Source: Lachnospiraceae bacterium (GTDB lineage: Bacteria > Bacillota > Clostridia > Lachnospirales > Lachnospiraceae). Taken from it: a DNA stretch of 64,000 nucleotides. Below the pieces are notes generated by a model. That model worked only from the letters and a program-made list of their open reading frames with translations, searched no databases and was not told the DNA's origin. How positions within the stretch are numbered: position 1 is the stretch's first letter; every line of letters starts with the position of its first letter. The stretch spans positions 61,393 to 125,392 of the forward strand of contig JAQYIU010000099.1 of assembly GCA_028721415.1 (NCBI GenBank), read 5' to 3'. The position numbers were made by a program, and so were the translations under genes. Below, one piece after another: positions 21,205 through 30,139 of this stretch.

Positions 21205-21406
21205 ACTGATATATACTTTTTTGCACCCAGGAATTTCGCATCAAGATAAATTATTGTTTCAAACACTTTATTTTGCACTTTCTTTTTTGACTCAATTGCG
21301 TTGCAAACGAAAACAATTCTTTTTTCATTTGTTCTTCCATTTTTATAAAAAATAAAGTATAATAAAAACATAATTAACGGGTTACACTATTAAAAGGAGG
21401 GGTTTT

Positions 21407-22045
21407 ATGGAGAATCGCAAAATTGCCTATTACTCAAAAAACTGTAACTTAAAACTATCCGTGGTTCCGGGTCATTTTTCCACAAGACATTCTCATGTCA
21501 ATTATTTTCTGGATATGACTACAATCAAAGTTCGACAGTCCAATGCGAAAGAAGCAGCAGCAGGACTGGTTCAGCTTTACAAACATAACACCGTAGTTGA
21601 TACCATCGTATGCCTTGACGGCACAGAAGTCATCGGAGCCTTCCTAGCTGAAATGTTAACGGAAAACGGATTCTTCTCCTATAACGCACACAAATCCATT
21701 TACATTGTCACTCCGGAAATTGATAATGACGGCCAGATGTTTTTCCGCAAAAACATTCAGCCGATGATTAAAGACCGTAATATCATCATTCTGATGGCTT
21801 CCGTTACGACCGGCATTACCATCAATCAGAGTTGGGAATGTATTGAATTTTATGGCGGAAAGCTTCAGGGAATCTCTGCTATTTTCAGTGTGTTATCCGA
21901 ATATGGCAACCTCCCTGTCAATGCCCTTTTTACTACAAAAGATATTCCGACTTATCACACTTATTCCAAGCATGATTGTCCTTATTGCAAAAACGGGCAG
22001 AAACTGGATGCACTGGTGAATGGATACGGTTATTCTGAATTGTAA
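21407..22045 (+). CDS. Phosphoribosyltransferase-like protein with degenerate PRPP-binding motif and C-terminal CPYC motif
   Basis: 212 aa; IIILMASVTTGITINQSWECIEFYGGKLQGISAIFS resembles the type I PRTase PRPP loop; C-terminal CPYCKNGQKLDALVNGYGYSEL. Confidence 0.65.
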   Translation: MENRKIAYYSKNCNLKLSVVPGHFSTRHSHVNYFLDMTTIKVRQSNAKEAAAGLVQLYKHNTVVDTIVCLDGTEVIGAFLAEMLTENGFFSYNAHKSIYIVTPEIDNDGQMFFRKNIQPMIKDRNIIILMASVTTGITINQSWECIEFYGGKLQGISAIFSVLSEYGNLPVNALFTTKDIPTYHTYSKHDCPYCKNGQKLDALVNGYGYSEL

Positions 22046-22134
22046 CTTTTTTAGAATTGAAACAATTGTCGCCCCTTTCCTACTGCTCTACACATTTGAG
22101 GAAGAGGTATTTTTCCATTTTTCCACTAAGATAA

Positions 22135-22190
22135 AACATCGGAAAATCTGCAGGTAAGGTAATCCGCCGCAGACTTTCCGATGTTATTTC
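22135..22190 (-). terminator. Terminator hairpin between the PRTase-like gene and scpB (possibly bidirectional)
   Basis: aacatcggaaaatctgc ... gcagactttccgatgtt. Confidence 0.7.
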
Positions 22191-22233
22191 TTATTCATTG
22201 GACACTATTTAAGAATGACATTTTTATTAATGG

Positions 22234-22812
22234 TCAGATTGGCACGTTCAACGCTGCCGAAACTTCTTCCATGGCTTCATCCATAAAGTTTTGTTTCGTT
22301 ACCTCATCAATATCCGGCAATTCCTCGATAGATGACACTCCAAAGCAACGAAGAAATTCTTCCGTTGTGCCAAAAACAATAGGCCTTCCCAGAGTTTCCA
22401 GCCTCCCCAGTTCTTTTACCAGTTTATATTCTATCAATTTATTTACTGCAAAATCACATTTCACACCGCGAATTGCTTCAATCTCCTGTTTCGTTACAGG
22501 TTGCTTATAAGCAATAATTGAAAGAGTCTCCAACATAACATCGGAAAGCGACCGTTTTTTCGGTTGACTGACCAACTTTCTAACGTAATCGTAAGTTTCG
22601 ATTTTTGTACAAATCTGATATGCCCCATCCAGTTCGATCAGGCAGATTCCTCTTTCTTCTTCATTGTAATCTGATTTCATTTCTTCCAAGATAACCTTCA
22701 AATCTTCCGGCTCTTTTTCCAGAACAAAAGCCAACCTTTCCAGAGTCACCGATTCTCCCATTGTAAACAAAACTGCTTCAATAATACCTTTTAATTTCGT
22801 TTTACTTTCCAC
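22234..22812 (-). CDS. scpB: Segregation and condensation protein B
   Basis: 192 aa; LSIIAYKQPVTKQEIEAIRGV, GRPIVFGTTEEFLRCFGV. Confidence 0.95.
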   Translation of the reverse strand: MESKTKLKGIIEAVLFTMGESVTLERLAFVLEKEPEDLKVILEEMKSDYNEEERGICLIELDGAYQICTKIETYDYVRKLVSQPKKRSLSDVMLETLSIIAYKQPVTKQEIEAIRGVKCDFAVNKLIEYKLVKELGRLETLGRPIVFGTTEEFLRCFGVSSIEELPDIDEVTKQNFMDEAMEEVSAALNVPI

Positions 22813-22824
22813 AATTATTCCTTT

Positions 22825-23565
22825 CTACTCTACTGCATCCAGATAAATCTCATCAAAATTATTCTGCTGAGAAACAGTTACCTGTCCAATCTTCATAAGT
22901 TCAAGCACCGCAAGAAATGTGACAATAACCATTTCTTTTGCCGGCTGAATATCCAGCAATGTTCGAAAATTAATCTTTTTCAGCCCACGAATCTGTTGTC
23001 GAATCTCTTTCATCCGATCTTCAACTTTATATTTCTCTTTTTGAATCTTACCAAATTTGCTTCGCACCGGATCTTCACGATCCTTCTTTCTTCGCATTAC
23101 CATTTGAAAAACACGATTCAACTGTTCCAGGGTAACATCCCCTACAATTTCTTCCGGACATATTGGTTCCTCATAATTTTTAATCTCCTGCGGAACCGTC
23201 TCAGATTTATAAAACACTTTCTCTGCATCCACACTTAAATCTTTCAGTTCACCGGCAGCATATTTATACATTTTGTACTCCATCAGACGTTGTACCAGTT
23301 CTTCTCTCGGATCTTCTTCCTCTTCTTTTTCTTCTTTTGGAAGAAGCATTTTTGATTTAATCCTCAACAGAGTCGCTGCCATTACAAGAAATTCACTGAG
23401 AGACTCCAAAGGTGAATCCTGTTCCATCGCTGCGAGATATTCCATATATTGATTTGTAATCTCCACAATAGGAATATCATAAATATTTACTTTATTTTTC
23501 TCAATTAAATGTAAAAGAAGATCCAACGGACCTTCAAATGCATCAAGTTTTATATCAATTTTCAT
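22825..23565 (-). CDS. scpA: Segregation and condensation protein A
   Basis: 246 aa; LDAFEGPLDLLLHLIEKNKVNIYDIPIVEITNQYMEYL. Confidence 0.95.
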   Translation of the reverse strand: MKIDIKLDAFEGPLDLLLHLIEKNKVNIYDIPIVEITNQYMEYLAAMEQDSPLESLSEFLVMAATLLRIKSKMLLPKEEKEEEEDPREELVQRLMEYKMYKYAAGELKDLSVDAEKVFYKSETVPQEIKNYEEPICPEEIVGDVTLEQLNRVFQMVMRRKKDREDPVRSKFGKIQKEKYKVEDRMKEIRQQIRGLKKINFRTLLDIQPAKEMVIVTFLAVLELMKIGQVTVSQQNNFDEIYLDAVE

Positions 23566-23737
23566 TTTATTATTTCGACAATCTTCCCGACTTAAAATCT
23601 CCAGCCATTGTCTTCTCCCATTATTCTTAACTACTCTTTCCCTATTCTAAGCAATTCTGGCCAGATTGGCAATACCGAAAATGCATATTTTCTAACTGAT
23701 ACCATAAAATATAATAATAATTTACAGGAGTCTGTTT

Positions 23738-24955
23738 ATGTCACCACATCTTTTTCCAGGAAAACTCTCCCGTTTACTCTCGTTTTTATGTTGTATCCTT
23801 CTTCTGTTTTCCTCATTTTTATCCGTTTATTCCAGACAAACTGCCCCGATTACACAAATATCTGACGAAAATTCATCTGCTGTTCACGTAAATGCGCCCA
23901 GCGCACTTCTTATGGAAGCATCCACCGGCACCATATTACTGGAACAGGACGCAGATACAGAAAGACCTCCTGCCAGTGTAACAAAAGTCATGACTTTACT
24001 GCTCATCTTTGACGCCCTCGCTGCCGGAAAAATCTCTTTAACGGACACCGTCACTGTCAGTGAACATGCTTCTTCAATGGGCGGATCTCAGGTTTTTTTA
24101 GAAACCGGAGAAACACAGACAGTAGACACCATGATAAAATGTATTGCTGTTGCTTCCGGTAATGATGCCGCTGTCGCTATGGCCGAATATGTTTCCGGCA
24201 GCGAAGAAGCATTTGTTAATGAAATGAATCAACGCGCGAAAGAACTTCATATGGAGCATACACATTTTGTTAATTGCTGTGGACTGGACGCCGACGACCA
24301 TTATACCTCAGCCAAGGATATCGCCCTTATGTCCAGAGAACTCATCATCCGGTATCCGGCTATTTTTGAATATACAACTATCTGGATGGAAAATATTACT
24401 CATGTAACTGCCAGAGGCTCTTCCGAATTCGGTCTGACTAATACCAACAAACTGCTTCGTCAGTATAATGGTGCCAATGGTCTAAAAACCGGAAGCACCT
24501 CCAAAGCCGGATTCTGTTTAAGTGCTACAGCCACACGGAACGATATTTCTTTAATCGCTGTAGTAATGGGCTGTTCCAGTTCGAAAGAACGAATCACAGA
24601 AACCTCCACTCTTTTCGATTACGGCTTTTCCCTATGTCAGATTTATACCGATGAAACTCCGCCTTCCCTTCCCCGTATTTCTATTCGCCAGGGAGCGACA
24701 GATACGATTTCCTGCACTTATGAAAAAAATTTTTCCTGCGTCACCACAAAAGATTTTGACGCAGAAAAAATAAAACGAAAAATCAAATGGAACAAAAGCA
24801 TTGTCGCTCCGGTAAAAAAAGGAACCCCCGTGGGAGAACTCATCTACTATTATAATGATAAGAAACTGGGAAATGTTTTGATCCTGGCTAATGAAACAGT
24901 CAAAAAAGCAACCTACTTTGATTATTTTAACAAATTACTTTCTTCTTTATATTAA
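23738..24955 (+). CDS. D-alanyl-D-alanine carboxypeptidase (serine type, S11)
   Basis: Signal peptide; ASVTKVMT (SxxK), SGN motif (VASGNDAAVAMAEYV), KTGSTSKAGFCLSATA. Confidence 0.93.
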   Translation: MSPHLFPGKLSRLLSFLCCILLLFSSFLSVYSRQTAPITQISDENSSAVHVNAPSALLMEASTGTILLEQDADTERPPASVTKVMTLLLIFDALAAGKISLTDTVTVSEHASSMGGSQVFLETGETQTVDTMIKCIAVASGNDAAVAMAEYVSGSEEAFVNEMNQRAKELHMEHTHFVNCCGLDADDHYTSAKDIALMSRELIIRYPAIFEYTTIWMENITHVTARGSSEFGLTNTNKLLRQYNGANGLKTGSTSKAGFCLSATATRNDISLIAVVMGCSSSKERITETSTLFDYGFSLCQIYTDETPPSLPRISIRQGATDTISCTYEKNFSCVTTKDFDAEKIKRKIKWNKSIVAPVKKGTPVGELIYYYNDKKLGNVLILANETVKKATYFDYFNKLLSSLY

Positions 24956-25057
24956 AGACAAACGCATGTGAGACTTTGCGCCGGATTCGGCCTGCATAGC
25001 AGACAACTTTCTCCTCGAATCCGTGCGCAGACTCCGCTCATCCCCGGAATAAATGCT

Positions 25058-25294
25058 TCAGATTTCCAGTTCATATACCCCTTCCGGATTAAGTTGAGCC
25101 CGTTCCATCATTGCAAGTACACACTCTTTTTCTTCCGGATAAATACACCAGGACAATCCGCATCCGGCTGTAATGGCAGTTGGAATCGGAATCAATCTTC
25201 CCGGCATTTTCTCTTGTTTACAACTCTTTTCCATACGGATTGCTTCTGTTGTAGTAGAAAAGGTTATGACTATCTTTTTTTCTTTTTTTCTCAT
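25058..25294 (-). CDS. DUF3343 domain-containing protein (putative Se/S carrier-like)
   Basis: Start trimmed to MRKKEKKIVITFSTTTEAIRMEKSCKQEKMPGRLIPIPTAITAGCGLSWCI; next to yqeB/yedF/selD. Confidence 0.8.
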   Translation of the reverse strand: MRKKEKKIVITFSTTTEAIRMEKSCKQEKMPGRLIPIPTAITAGCGLSWCIYPEEKECVLAMMERAQLNPEGVYELEI

Positions 25295-25391
25295 CTTTCC
25301 TCTCTCCATCTGAAAGTGATATGCTCCCACCACTTATCCATTCAACTTTAAGTGTTGGATTTCTTACTATGTCATGTTAAAATCACGAATC

Positions 25392-26219
25392 TTAATATTG
25401 GGATATTTCTCTGCTAAGATGAAGAACTGCTTCTAACACTCCTCCTGCCACACACCGTGCTTTGTCCGAAATATGATGGCAATTCTCTTTCTCATCAAGT
25501 CTAGGATCGATATCTGCCATTTTCAGTCCCTGATTCGCATGATATCCTTCCCGAAGCATCCCTCTGACAATCCCTGAAATCGTTGCAAAAACCGGTTTGC
25601 CATCAATCGTAGCAATAACATCTCCCCGTTCCACTGTGTCCCCAATCTGTTTTTCAATATGAAGAATCCCCTCATACGGAGCGTGTATTACCCTTTCTTT
25701 ACCATATCCGGCGATGACACCCGGAATTCCTGTATTTGGTGCTGCTTCTCCATCATAGATCACTCTTCCCAGATTATGTCCTCTTTTCGTCTCTACAACT
25801 GCATGAACATCTTTTCCGGCAGAAAATCCCGGTCCCACTCCAATGACTATCGGGGCATTATCCATTGCCGTTCCCAGATTTTTTTTTGCTAAAATTGCAT
25901 CAATTACAACAAAAGGAGACAGTTCTTTTATCATCCTTCCTTCCGGATCAATCATCACAGGCACTATATTTTCCTGATAACTTTCGTATGCTTCCTGTAT
26001 CGATGATACTTTTTGTGCTTTGACCCCTTCCACCGTCACTTCATGTTCAAAAACGGCTTCACAAAAGCTTATCGTTCTCCGAATACAACTTGGATTTGAA
26101 ATTTCCAGAACAATCATCGGAAAACCACATTGGAATAATTTATAAATCGTACCTGTAGCAATATCTCCTCCGCCACGGATAATAACAAGATTTTTTCTCC
26201 ATCTTTCATAATCTAACAT
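25392..26219 (-). CDS. yqeB: Selenium-dependent molybdenum hydroxylase system protein YqeB (EF2563 family)
   Basis: 275 aa; VIIRGGGDIATGTIYKLFQCGFPMIVLEISNPSCIRRTISFCEAVFE; in Se/Mo cluster. Confidence 0.88.
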   Translation of the reverse strand: MLDYERWRKNLVIIRGGGDIATGTIYKLFQCGFPMIVLEISNPSCIRRTISFCEAVFEHEVTVEGVKAQKVSSIQEAYESYQENIVPVMIDPEGRMIKELSPFVVIDAILAKKNLGTAMDNAPIVIGVGPGFSAGKDVHAVVETKRGHNLGRVIYDGEAAPNTGIPGVIAGYGKERVIHAPYEGILHIEKQIGDTVERGDVIATIDGKPVFATISGIVRGMLREGYHANQGLKMADIDPRLDEKENCHHISDKARCVAGGVLEAVLHLSREISQY

Positions 26220-26241
26220 TATTATTTTCCTTTTTCACATT

Positions 26242-26871
26242 TTACGGACACATAATCAAATCAGCTGCGGTCATTTTCTCAGCAATTACATACATATTTG
26301 TCACCGAACCTACCGCCAGTTTTTCTGATAATCCATAGTAATTAAGGCAGGTACCACAAGTCAGTATTTCAACGCCCTGCGCTTCCAGTGATTTCAAATC
26401 TTCCAGAGAATCTGAACCTTCACAAGATAATGGGGCGCCACCATTATACAACAAGATTGTTTCGGGCAATTCATCCAACTGTGTTAGGGCATAGATAAAT
26501 CCTTTCATCAAAACAGTTCCCAGTTCATCATTCCCTTCACCCATTTTTCCCGAACGAAGAACGACCACTTTTTTCTTTTTCCTCTGATCCGGAATACATA
26601 CCGCTTCCTTTTCAGTTTCTATATTGTCATTTATCTGGTCCTCTTTTCTTTCCTCTCCGACGCTTATCATCACTTTAAATTCATCTTCTGATATTTTTTC
26701 TGATTTACATTCATATTGTTTTTGCTGTGCCATTTTTGTCAGATTCTGCACCGCAATTTCATTGTCTACAAGAACTTCTACCACTCCAGGTTCTTTCATT
26801 TCCTTTATGGCATTCTTTGTTTTGATCACAGGAATCGGGCAGGCATCACCCATTGCATTAACTTTAATCAT
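26242..26871 (-). CDS. yedF: Sulfurtransferase-like selenium metabolism protein YedF
   Basis: N-terminal TusA-like VNAMGDACPIPVIKTKNAIKEM; C-terminal DsrE-like half. Confidence 0.9.
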   Translation of the reverse strand: MIKVNAMGDACPIPVIKTKNAIKEMKEPGVVEVLVDNEIAVQNLTKMAQQKQYECKSEKISEDEFKVMISVGEERKEDQINDNIETEKEAVCIPDQRKKKKVVVLRSGKMGEGNDELGTVLMKGFIYALTQLDELPETILLYNGGAPLSCEGSDSLEDLKSLEAQGVEILTCGTCLNYYGLSEKLAVGSVTNMYVIAEKMTAADLIMCP

Positions 26872-26895
26872 TTCTTCTTCCTTCTTTCTATTTCT

Positions 26896-27942
26896 TTAAA
26901 TCACAATAATTTCTCTGCTCTGTTTTTCTATTACTTCTCCCACTATAGCACATGGCATGTCAAGACCTTTTAACTTATTCAAAAGTTCTTCTGATTGTTG
27001 CGCCCCCGCACTGATTAACAAACCACCGGAGGTCTGTGGATCTAACAATAACTCTTCCATTGCAAAAGAAATATCCTGAAAATCCACATATTGTTCTGTA
27101 TAATTCCGATTTCTCTGTCCTGCCGCTGTTAAAAGGAATTCATCTGCATATGCAAGAGCTTCCGAAATAACCGGAACATAGTCTGCATGAATTATGCAAG
27201 AAAAGACTCCGTGCATCATCTCATGTAAATGCCCCAGAAATCCAAATCCTGTCACATCTGTACAGCCATGGATAGGAAATTGTCTCATAATTTCTGCCGC
27301 ATACTTATTGAGAGTAGTCATAGATTTCACAGCCTTCTCCATCGCTGTTTTTGATGCTTCTCCCACACGGTTTGCCGTTGCAATTATCCCTACCCCCAGC
27401 GGTTTCGTCAATATCAATTTATCGCCAATCTCACAGCCGTCATTGGCCAAAATGTGATCAGGATGAACTGTTCCGGTCACAGACAAACCATATTTTACCG
27501 AATCATCAGCAATAGAATGACCTCCGGCAAGGATTCCTCCAGCTTCCATTACCTTTTCCTGTCCGCCTCTCATGATTTCACCAAGAATATTTAAATCCAT
27601 TTTTTCCGGAAAACATACAATATTCAATGCTGTTTTTACCTCTCCACCCATAGCATAGATATCACTAAGTGCATTAGCCGCTGCAATTTTTCCAAAAATA
27701 TAAGGATCATCAATCATTGGCGGAAAAAAATCAAGAGTTTGCACGATTGCAACTTCATCACTGATCTTATAAACCGCAGCATCATCATGACTATCATAAC
27801 CAATGAGCAAATTGTCATCTTTTTTTCCTTTTGGGAGACATTCCAATACTCTTTCCAGAATACCAGGCCCCAATTTGGCAGTACATCCGCCACCTTTGCA
27901 AAATACAATTTCCTTACTCATACCATTTGGATAACTATCCAT
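26896..27942 (-). CDS. selD: Selenide, water dikinase (Cys form)
   Basis: [67 protein letters not shown]; start may be internal MSKE (27921). Confidence 0.95.
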   Translation of the reverse strand: MDSYPNGMSKEIVFCKGGGCTAKLGPGILERVLECLPKGKKDDNLLIGYDSHDDAAVYKISDEVAIVQTLDFFPPMIDDPYIFGKIAAANALSDIYAMGGEVKTALNIVCFPEKMDLNILGEIMRGGQEKVMEAGGILAGGHSIADDSVKYGLSVTGTVHPDHILANDGCEIGDKLILTKPLGVGIIATANRVGEASKTAMEKAVKSMTTLNKYAAEIMRQFPIHGCTDVTGFGFLGHLHEMMHGVFSCIIHADYVPVISEALAYADEFLLTAAGQRNRNYTEQYVDFQDISFAMEELLLDPQTSGGLLISAGAQQSEELLNKLKGLDMPCAIVGEVIEKQSREIIVI

Positions 27943-28113
27943 CCCCTCTTTTCCATGTTATAATCAGATTACATCCACTTTAGCAAATATATAATTACAA
28001 TGCAAGTGAAGCAACCAATCCTTTTATTGTTATTATTTATAAATCTGATTTATCTATTGAGAAACACAAAATTTTTTCTCTGCAAATATTTTTTCATACA
28101 GAAAGGACAGCTC

Positions 28114-28908
28114 ATGAACCAAATCATAAAAAACAAAAAAGAACTTATTTCCTCCCTCCCTCTTTCCGAACACAACATCATCACTATCGTTGGTGCCGGA
28201 GGAAAAACCACTCTCTTATACACTTTAGCTGAAGAATTATCAAAAACCGGACAGAAAGTCCTTTTCACTACAACAACGCATATCGCACGTCCTTCCGAAT
28301 CCTCTCATCCCCAATGGTTTCTGCTCGAAGAGGAAAATGAAGATATATTGTATGAGGGCTTTTGTAACCATTCTGTTGTCGGACTAGGCATTCCTGTGAA
28401 CAAATCAAAAACTTGTAACCCGACCAAATCATCTATTATAAAAAAATGGAGTTCCCCCTCTCTTTCTTTTTTAGAAAAAATCCACTCCATACCTGATTAT
28501 ATCATCTGTGAGGGTGACGGCTCCAAAAGACTGCCTATTAAAATTCCAAGAGAGAAAGAACCGGTTCTCTTTCCATATACCCAAATGGTTCTTGGAGTCA
28601 TTGGGCTCTCCTGCCTTGGTCAGCCTCTTGAACAGTCACTTTTTGGCTGGCAGGCTCCGGAAAATCAGAATTATTTCCATACATTATTAGCCACCACCCA
28701 GGGAATCAATCACAAAATTACAGCAGATACCCTGTTTGAAATCGCTACCTCTTTTCAGGGTCTCTTAAAATCCACGGAAGATATTCCTATTCATGTAATA
28801 TTAAATCAGGCAGATCTTTTATCAGAACAAATGCTTGCTGAAATCAAATTAACGGCAAAAAAGATAAGAGACAACGGGATAAACTGCCACATTGTCTCTC
28901 TGATATAA
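28114..28908 (+). CDS. yqeC: Selenium cofactor biosynthesis protein YqeC
   Basis: Start trimmed to MNQIIKNKKELISSL after RBS gaaagga; IITIVGAGGKTTLLYTLAEEL P-loop; YIICEGDGSKRLPIKIP. Confidence 0.9.
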   Translation: MNQIIKNKKELISSLPLSEHNIITIVGAGGKTTLLYTLAEELSKTGQKVLFTTTTHIARPSESSHPQWFLLEEENEDILYEGFCNHSVVGLGIPVNKSKTCNPTKSSIIKKWSSPSLSFLEKIHSIPDYIICEGDGSKRLPIKIPREKEPVLFPYTQMVLGVIGLSCLGQPLEQSLFGWQAPENQNYFHTLLATTQGINHKITADTLFEIATSFQGLLKSTEDIPIHVILNQADLLSEQMLAEIKLTAKKIRDNGINCHIVSLI

Positions 28909-28916
28909 AACGTTTT

Positions 28917-29522
28917 TTATTCTGATTGTGCTGCAACAGTGGGCTCATCTTCCGGAAGAAATTCAATCACACCGGCATCCAGTCTGCTGACTCTCGCCTG
29001 AGAATAAACATAATACCCGGCATCTTCCAGACGTTTTCTTCCATTTTGAAAAGATTTTTCAATAAGAATGCCAATGCCTGCCAACTTCGCACCTGACTGC
29101 TCAACCAACCGACTGGCACCTGTTGCAGCTTCTCCATTTGCAAGAAAATCATCAATCAGAAGAATCCTGTCATCAGGCGAAATATAATCGCTAAACAACG
29201 TCAATTCATAACTGGTACCTTTGGTAAAGGAGGTGATACGAGTTTGATATACATTTCCATTCAATATCTTTGAAGTCTGTTTTTTCAAAATCACCATTGG
29301 AACATGAAGATATTTGGCCACCATCATTGCCGGAGCAATACCTGAACTTTCAATGGTAAACACTTTTGTAATTCCAAAATCCTTGAAATGTTCTGCGAAA
29401 TCTTTTCCAAGCATTTCCATAAATTCCGGATCCACCTGATGATTGATAAAACTGTCCACTTTAAGCACAGATTCGCTTAAAGCCTTTCCTTCTTTTTGTA
29501 TTCTTTCTTCTAATAATCTCAC
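28917..29522 (-). CDS. xpt: Xanthine phosphoribosyltransferase
   Basis: 201 aa; [47 protein letters not shown]. Confidence 0.95.
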   Translation of the reverse strand: MRLLEERIQKEGKALSESVLKVDSFINHQVDPEFMEMLGKDFAEHFKDFGITKVFTIESSGIAPAMMVAKYLHVPMVILKKQTSKILNGNVYQTRITSFTKGTSYELTLFSDYISPDDRILLIDDFLANGEAATGASRLVEQSGAKLAGIGILIEKSFQNGRKRLEDAGYYVYSQARVSRLDAGVIEFLPEDEPTVAAQSE

Positions 29523-30139
29523 TTTATCACCTCATGTATTTTATTATTCTCTAACCTGCGTTCCATCTCATATTTATCAGCAACACAATCAATGTCCATT
29601 AACTCCTCTGGATATACTGCAATTTCCAGAAGTTTTTCTTTATGTCGCAGGATGACTTGTCGTCCTCCCTGATCTCCGGTTAACTCCATCAATTCTCCCA
29701 AAAATTGATAAGGAAAAATCACCGGATTACCTCGTCTTATTCCATCATTACAAGCTATAATACTATATGAATTCTCCTGAAACTTCTGAAGCAAATTGCT
29801 CAGACTTTCTTTTTTGAAAAGGGGCTGATCACATACCATAAAACAGCAGCCATCAACTTCACCGGCAGCGTTTAATCCCAGACGAAGAGACTCTGAAATC
29901 CCTGATTCCGGATGTGTGTTCCAGACCACCTGTATCTCAGGATAATGATTTAGTATATATTCTTTTATCTCCTGAAAACGAGTCACCACAATAATCGGTG
30001 ATGCTTCGCTATCTGCAACAAGCTCCAAAACATATTGATACAACTTTTTTCCGCAAAAAAATTCCAGAAGCTTATTGGTTCCATATCGTTTTCCAAAGCC
30101 GGAAGCCATCACCACAAGGGCAATCTTTTTTCTTCTCAT
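29519..30139 (-). CDS. MocA-like nucleotidyltransferase (molybdenum cofactor cytidylyltransferase family)
   Basis: [39 protein letters not shown]; within the xdh cluster. Confidence 0.88.
   Translation of the reverse strand: MRRKKIALVVMASGFGKRYGTNKLLEFFCGKKLYQYVLELVADSEASPIIVVTRFQEIKEYILNHYPEIQVVWNTHPESGISESLRLGLNAAGEVDGCCFMVCDQPLFKKESLSNLLQKFQENSYSIIACNDGIRRGNPVIFPYQFLGELMELTGDQGGRQVILRHKEKLLEIAVYPEELMDIDCVADKYEMERRLENNKIHEVIK

Noticed and set aside
24968-25351. 127-aa plus-strand ORF
   Set aside because: Overlaps the DUF3343 gene on the minus strand, which has clear family character and cluster context.
28900-29530. Purine riboswitch controlling xpt
   Set aside because: The upstream region of xpt is the coding end of the MocA-like gene; no purine-aptamer core seen there.
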